Made by a program: the position numbers and the translations under genes. A DNA stretch of 64,000 bases. Origin: Roseovarius indicus. GTDB taxonomy: Bacteria; Pseudomonadota; Alphaproteobacteria; Rhodobacterales; Rhodobacteraceae. This document shows, piece by piece, positions 61,000 through 64,000 of the stretch (positions are counted from its first letter, which is position 1; the number at the start of each line of letters is the position of its first letter). The notes beneath the pieces were generated by a model, which searched no databases, had not been told where the DNA came from, and saw only the letters and a program-made list of their open reading frames with translations. The DNA lies in contig NZ_CP031598.1 of the NCBI RefSeq assembly GCF_008728195.1, positions 868,001 through 932,000 of the forward strand, given 5' to 3'.

Positions 61000-61016
61000 A
61001 ACCTTTTCGAAAGGTT
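61000..61016 (-). terminator. Hairpin at the end of the zur-znuCB operon
   Basis: AACCTTT and AAAGGTT form a perfect 7-bp stem with a 3-base loop that ends in the znuB stop codon. The GTTAAC that follows on the minus strand is AT-rich for this genome. It could end transcription of znuB or of the convergent phnF. The rest of the 158-base gap holds no gene. Confidence 0.45.
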
Positions 61017-61810
61017 TACCCGACCCGCAGGACGCTGCTCATCACGCTCGTGCCGGCAAAGATCAGCGCCGCAACGCAGACGATGGACGGGCCGGCCGGC
61101 GTGTCGAAGACATAGGCCGCCCGCAGGCCGATGACAGCCGAAGCCGCCCCTATGACCGCGGCGGTCAGGGCCATGCCTTCCGGTGTCCGCGAAAGCGGCC
61201 GCGCGGCCGCGGCCGGTATGATCAGCATCGCCGCGATCAGAAGCACGCCCACCACCTTGATGGCCACCGCCACGGTGATGGCCAGCGCCAGCGTCAGGAT
61301 CAGTTTCTCGCGCCTCGGGTCGATGCCGCTGGCATAGGCCAGGTCCTCGTTGAGCGTCGATGTCAGCAGCCCCGACCAGCGCCAGCCGATCAGTCCGACG
61401 ACCACCGCCGCGCCGCCCCAGATGACCGCCAGGTCGGTGCGAGACACGGCAAGGATATCGCCGAAAAGATAGGCCATCAGGTCGATGCGAATACCCGACA
61501 GGAACGACACCGCCACAAGCCCGAAAGCCAGTGCCGAATGGGCCAGCACACCCAGGAGCGTATCCATCGCATAGCCGCGCCCGCTCAGCAGCGTGACCGT
61601 CAGCGCCATGGCCAGCGCCACCGCCATCGCCCCGGCGAAGACCGAGATCTGCAGCGCCAGCGACAGGGCCACACCCAATACCGCGGCGTGGGCCGTGGCA
61701 TCGCCGAAATAGGCCATCCGGCGCCAGACAACGAAGCTGCCCAGCGGCGCCGCGGCACAGGCGACGCCAAGGCCGGCAAGGGTGGCGCGCATCATGAAAT
61801 CGTCCAGCAT
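61016..61810 (-). CDS. znuB: Zinc ABC transporter permease
   Basis: A 264-residue permease of the ZnuB/ABC-3 family with about eight helices and family motifs W-R-R-M-A-Y-F-G-D-A-T-A-H-A-A-V-L-G (about 29-46) and V-V-G-V-L-L-I-A-A-M-L-I-I-P-A-A-A-A (about 185-202). The ATG at 61810 shares a base with the znuC stop; a GTG one codon upstream is an alternative. It completes the zinc importer with ZnuC and the divergent ZnuA. Confidence 0.92.
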   Translation of the reverse strand: MLDDFMMRATLAGLGVACAAAPLGSFVVWRRMAYFGDATAHAAVLGVALSLALQISVFAGAMAVALAMALTVTLLSGRGYAMDTLLGVLAHSALAFGLVAVSFLSGIRIDLMAYLFGDILAVSRTDLAVIWGGAAVVVGLIGWRWSGLLTSTLNEDLAYASGIDPRREKLILTLALAITVAVAIKVVGVLLIAAMLIIPAAAARPLSRTPEGMALTAAVIGAASAVIGLRAAYVFDTPAGPSIVCVAALIFAGTSVMSSVLRVG

Positions 61811-62586
61811 CACTCGGCCGCCTCCGTATGATCGTGGTCATGCCCATGCCCATGCCCATGATCGTGGTCGCACGCGCCATCATGGGCATGGTCGTGATCG
61901 TGCCGGTACAGCGCCAATGCACCCCCCGTGCCAGAGCCGAAAAGGGCCCGGTACTCCGGCGCGGAGGACACCTTTTCCGGCGTCCCCTCACAACAGACAT
62001 GCCCGTTGAGGCAGATCACCCGGTCCGACGCGCTCATCACCACGTGCAGCTCGTGGCTGATCATCAGCACGGCACAGCCGGTCTCTCTCCGCACCTCCTC
62101 GATCCGGCGATAGAACGCGGCCGAGCCGGGCTGGTCGAGCCCCTGCGTCGCCTCGTCCAGCAGGATGATGTCAGGCCGGTTGATGAGGGCGCGGGCCAGC
62201 AACACACGCTGAAACTGCCCGCCCGACAGGCCCGACATCTGCCGCTTGGCAAGGTCGGGCACCCCGGCGGTTTCAAGCGCCGTGGCGCAGTCCTCCTTGG
62301 CGACCTTGCCCGACAGCCGCAGGAACCGCTCGACCGTCATCGGCAGGGTCGGATCGATATGCAGCTTCTGCGGCACGTAGCCGATGCGCAGGCCGGCCTT
62401 CTTGCGAAGCTGGCCCTGTGTCGGGGTCACGGCCCCGATGATCGCACGCAGCAGGCTCGTCTTGCCCGAGCCGTTGGGCCCGACGATGGTGACGATCTCG
62501 CCCGGTTCGATCTGAAGCGTGACGTCGCGCAGCACGGTATTCGCGCCATAGCTGACGCTCAGGTTCTGAACCGAGATAAGGCTCAT
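61810..62586 (-). CDS. znuC: Zinc ABC transporter ATP-binding protein with histidine-rich tail
   Basis: A 258-residue ATPase with Walker A G-P-N-G-S-G-K-T-S (about 37-45), signature L-S-G-G-Q-F-Q-R-V and Walker B I-I-L-L-D-E-A. The last 30 residues alternate His and Asp (H-D-H-D-H-A-H-D, then H-G-H-G-H-G-H), a zinc-binding tail seen in some ZnuC proteins. The ATG at 62586 overlaps zur by four bases, so regulator and importer are coupled. Confidence 0.93.
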   Translation of the reverse strand: MSLISVQNLSVSYGANTVLRDVTLQIEPGEIVTIVGPNGSGKTSLLRAIIGAVTPTQGQLRKKAGLRIGYVPQKLHIDPTLPMTVERFLRLSGKVAKEDCATALETAGVPDLAKRQMSGLSGGQFQRVLLARALINRPDIILLDEATQGLDQPGSAAFYRRIEEVRRETGCAVLMISHELHVVMSASDRVICLNGHVCCEGTPEKVSSAPEYRALFGSGTGGALALYRHDHDHAHDGACDHDHGHGHGHDHDHTEAAE

Positions 62587-63101
62587 GCGTCGGCCTTTTC
62601 GGCGCAGGCGGGGCAGACCCCTTCGGCCTCGACGACGGTGCGCTCGATGCGAAAGCCCGCGTCGCGCGCGGCCTGCCCGAGGGCGCCGCGCGTGGGGGTG
62701 GCGCTGGCCTCGGCCACCGAATCGCAAACCCTGCAGATCATGAACGCGGGCGAATGGGTCGTGCCGGGATGCGCGCAGGCAATGAAGGCGTTGAGCCGCT
62801 CGATCTTGTGCGCAAACCCGTTGGCGACAAGAAAGTCGAGCGCACGGTAGGCAACCGGCGGCTGCGAGCCGAAACCGGCGCTACGCAGACGGTTAAGCAC
62901 CTCGTACGCCCCCAGCGCACGGTGTTCCTGAAGCAGGATTTCCAGCGCCTTCCGCCGCACGGGCGTGAATTGCAGACCCTTGGCGGCGCAGTGCTCTTCC
63001 GCCACCGCTATGCCGGCTTCCACGCAATGACCGTGATCATGCGCAGCGAACCCGAGCGCATCGGGCGGGGTGTCAGCTTTCGAATGTCCGGGGCTTGTCA
63101 T
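62583..63101 (-). CDS. zur: Fur-family zinc uptake regulator Zur
   Basis: A 172-residue Fur-family repressor. The winged helix spans about residues 40-100 (F-T-P-V-R-R-K-A-L-E-I-L, then P-P-V-A-Y-R-A-L-D-F-L), and the dimerisation domain has the structural zinc motifs I-C-R-V-C and C-P-A-C. H-D-H-G-H near residue 22 adds metal ligands. With zinc bound it should shut off its own operon and the divergent znuA. It has a weak ribosome site, and a candidate Zur box overlaps its start codon. Confidence 0.92.
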   Translation of the reverse strand: MTSPGHSKADTPPDALGFAAHDHGHCVEAGIAVAEEHCAAKGLQFTPVRRKALEILLQEHRALGAYEVLNRLRSAGFGSQPPVAYRALDFLVANGFAHKIERLNAFIACAHPGTTHSPAFMICRVCDSVAEASATPTRGALGQAARDAGFRIERTVVEAEGVCPACAEKADA

Positions 63102-63117
63102 GTTATCTCATATCATG
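63099..63117. promoter_or_regulatory. Candidate Zur box 1, overlapping the zur start codon
   Basis: CATGTTATCTCATATCATG pairs at 7 of 9 symmetric positions. It shares ATGTTATnnnATnnCAT with the second site 31 bases away. Position between zur and znuA and resemblance to alphaproteobacterial Zur sites (TGTTATA half-sites) support the call. Confidence 0.65.
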
Positions 63118-63130
63118 TACGTCGTCATCG

Positions 63131-63147
63131 ATGTTATAAAATCACAT
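63131..63147. promoter_or_regulatory. Candidate Zur box 2, just upstream of znuA
   Basis: ATGTTATAAAATCACAT pairs at 6 of 8 symmetric positions and contains the TGTTATA half-site typical of Zur operators. It ends 10 bases before the znuA start and abuts its GGAGG ribosome site, so binding would block znuA expression. Confidence 0.7.
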
Positions 63148-63157
63148 GGAGGCCCGG

Positions 63158-64000
63158 ATGTCCAGAAACCTCATTTCGCTGTCGCTGACCGCGTCGCTTT
63201 TCGCCGGAACGGCGCTGGCCGATGTGCCGGCGGTCGCGGCCGATATCGGGCCGGTGCACTCGCTCGTGGCGCGGGTGATGGCAAATGTGGGCGAGCCGGA
63301 CCTGATCGTGGCGCCGGGGGCCAGCCCCCACGAATACAGCCTCCGCCCGTCCGAGGCTCAGGCACTTCAGGACGCGGAATTCGTGTTTTGGACAGGGCCC
63401 GAATTGACGCCCTGGCTTGGCGATGCGGTCAAGACGCTGGCAAGCGGCGCCGAGGTGATCACGCTGTCCGATCTGGACGCGACGAAGACGCTGCCGACTC
63501 GCGAAAGCGCGCTGTTCGAGGCGCATGACCATGGCGAACACGATCCTGATCACGAGGAGGGGCACGATCACGACGAGCACGCGGAGTCCGAGCGCGACCA
63601 ACACGACCACGACCACGATCATGATCATGATCACGCCGGCGACCATGATCACGCTGGAACCGATCCTCACATCTGGCTCTCGCCGGCGAACGCGTCGGCC
63701 TGGCTGACTGTCATCGCCGACACGCTGTCGGCCGCCGATCCGGCCAATGCCGAGGCCTATGCCGCCAATGCCGCGGCGGGGCGCGAGGAACTCGCCGCTC
63801 TGTCGCAGGAAATCGAGGGCATTCTCGACCCTGTGCGGGGGAAGAACTTCATCGTCTTCCACGACGCCTACCAGTATTTCGAAGACAGTTTCGGGGTCCC
63901 GGCATCTGGTGCCATCTCACTGTCCGACGCGTCCGATCCGAGCCCCGCGCGCATTGCCGAGATCCAGGCCCGCGTCGCCGAGTTGGACGTCACCTGCGTC
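63158..64000 (+). CDS. znuA: Zinc-binding periplasmic protein, truncated by the window end
   Basis: The open frame runs from the ATG at 63158, behind GGAGG, to the last base, giving 281 codons of a protein usually a little over 300. A signal peptide ends near A-L-A-D (residue 22). Zinc ligands are in S-P-H-E-Y (near 64), a His/Asp-rich loop (about 125-168), P-H-I-W-L-S (near 170) and V-F-H-D-A-Y (near 232). It delivers zinc to the ZnuBC importer encoded by the divergent operon and is controlled by the Zur boxes in between. Confidence 0.93.
   Translation, partial: MSRNLISLSLTASLFAGTALADVPAVAADIGPVHSLVARVMANVGEPDLIVAPGASPHEYSLRPSEAQALQDAEFVFWTGPELTPWLGDAVKTLASGAEVITLSDLDATKTLPTRESALFEAHDHGEHDPDHEEGHDHDEHAESERDQHDHDHDHDHDHAGDHDHAGTDPHIWLSPANASAWLTVIADTLSAADPANAEAYAANAAAGREELAALSQEIEGILDPVRGKNFIVFHDAYQYFEDSFGVPASGAISLSDASDPSPARIAEIQARVAELDVTCV

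Noticed and set aside
1-64000. Mobile elements, CRISPR arrays or tRNA genes
   Set aside because: No transposase or integrase frames, no spaced repeat arrays and no tRNA-like cloverleaf were noticed on reading; short or degenerate copies could be missed by eye.

Overview
The window is GC-rich, gene-dense DNA that looks like a chromosome of a Roseobacter-group Rhodobacteraceae (Alphaproteobacteria). The reasons are three TRAP transporters in 20 kb, an opgG-opgI-opgH-opgC glucan operon with the gene order described for Rhodobacter sphaeroides, a CbiZ-type cobinamide salvage operon under a cobalamin riboswitch, and zinc and phosphonate uptake loci. I see no tRNA, rRNA, insertion sequence, prophage or CRISPR array. 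The species is not identified.

Layout. 1-8173: a divergent regulator fragment, then a TRAP transporter, a 56-residue membrane protein, an IlvD/Edd-type sugar-acid dehydratase, an RraA-fold enzyme, an alpha-ketoglutarate-semialdehyde dehydrogenase and a GntR regulator, together a sugar-acid catabolic operon. 8178-15206: a minus-strand quinate/shikimate operon (aroE-like, quiC, TRAP dctPQM, aroQ-like) with a divergent TetR regulator. 15422-20495: an SMP-30 lactonase with a third TRAP transporter, then a CitE-like lyase. 20525-24385: alpha/beta hydrolase, Baeyer-Villiger monooxygenase, SDR and MarR, a compact alcohol-to-ketone-to-ester degradation cassette. 24393-29226: opgGIHC. 29503-49024: a large catabolic locus (hydroxyacid dehydrogenase, aldehyde dehydrogenase, TcuA-like flavoprotein, two amidases, AtuA/DUF4387 pair, isocitrate-lyase-family lyase, PrpF-like isomerase, GntR, five-gene amide/branched-chain-type ABC transporter, thiolase), interrupted by an orphan histidine kinase of lower GC. 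49379-50602: an MFS transporter behind helically phased repeats. 50606-56118: btuB-F-C-D-cbiZ behind a cobalamin riboswitch. 56324-60857: phnCDE divergent from phnM-phnF. 61016-64000: zur-znuC-znuB divergent from znuA, which runs off the end.

How the genes work together. Almost every block is an uptake system beside the enzymes for its probable substrate and a local repressor, with palindromes at the divergent promoters. The strongest candidate for something undescribed is the 29.5-47.8 kb locus. A 20-base consensus (AAAACTGCYATCTGTYRACA) occurs at two of its promoters and a related TGTTGACAGAT at a third, which points to one regulon under the GntR protein at 42203. The enzyme set suggests degradation of an amide of a branched or unsaturated polycarboxylic acid, but the substrate cannot be read from the sequence. 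Four of four transport operons in which the binding-protein gene comes first also have a GC-rich stem-loop just after it.
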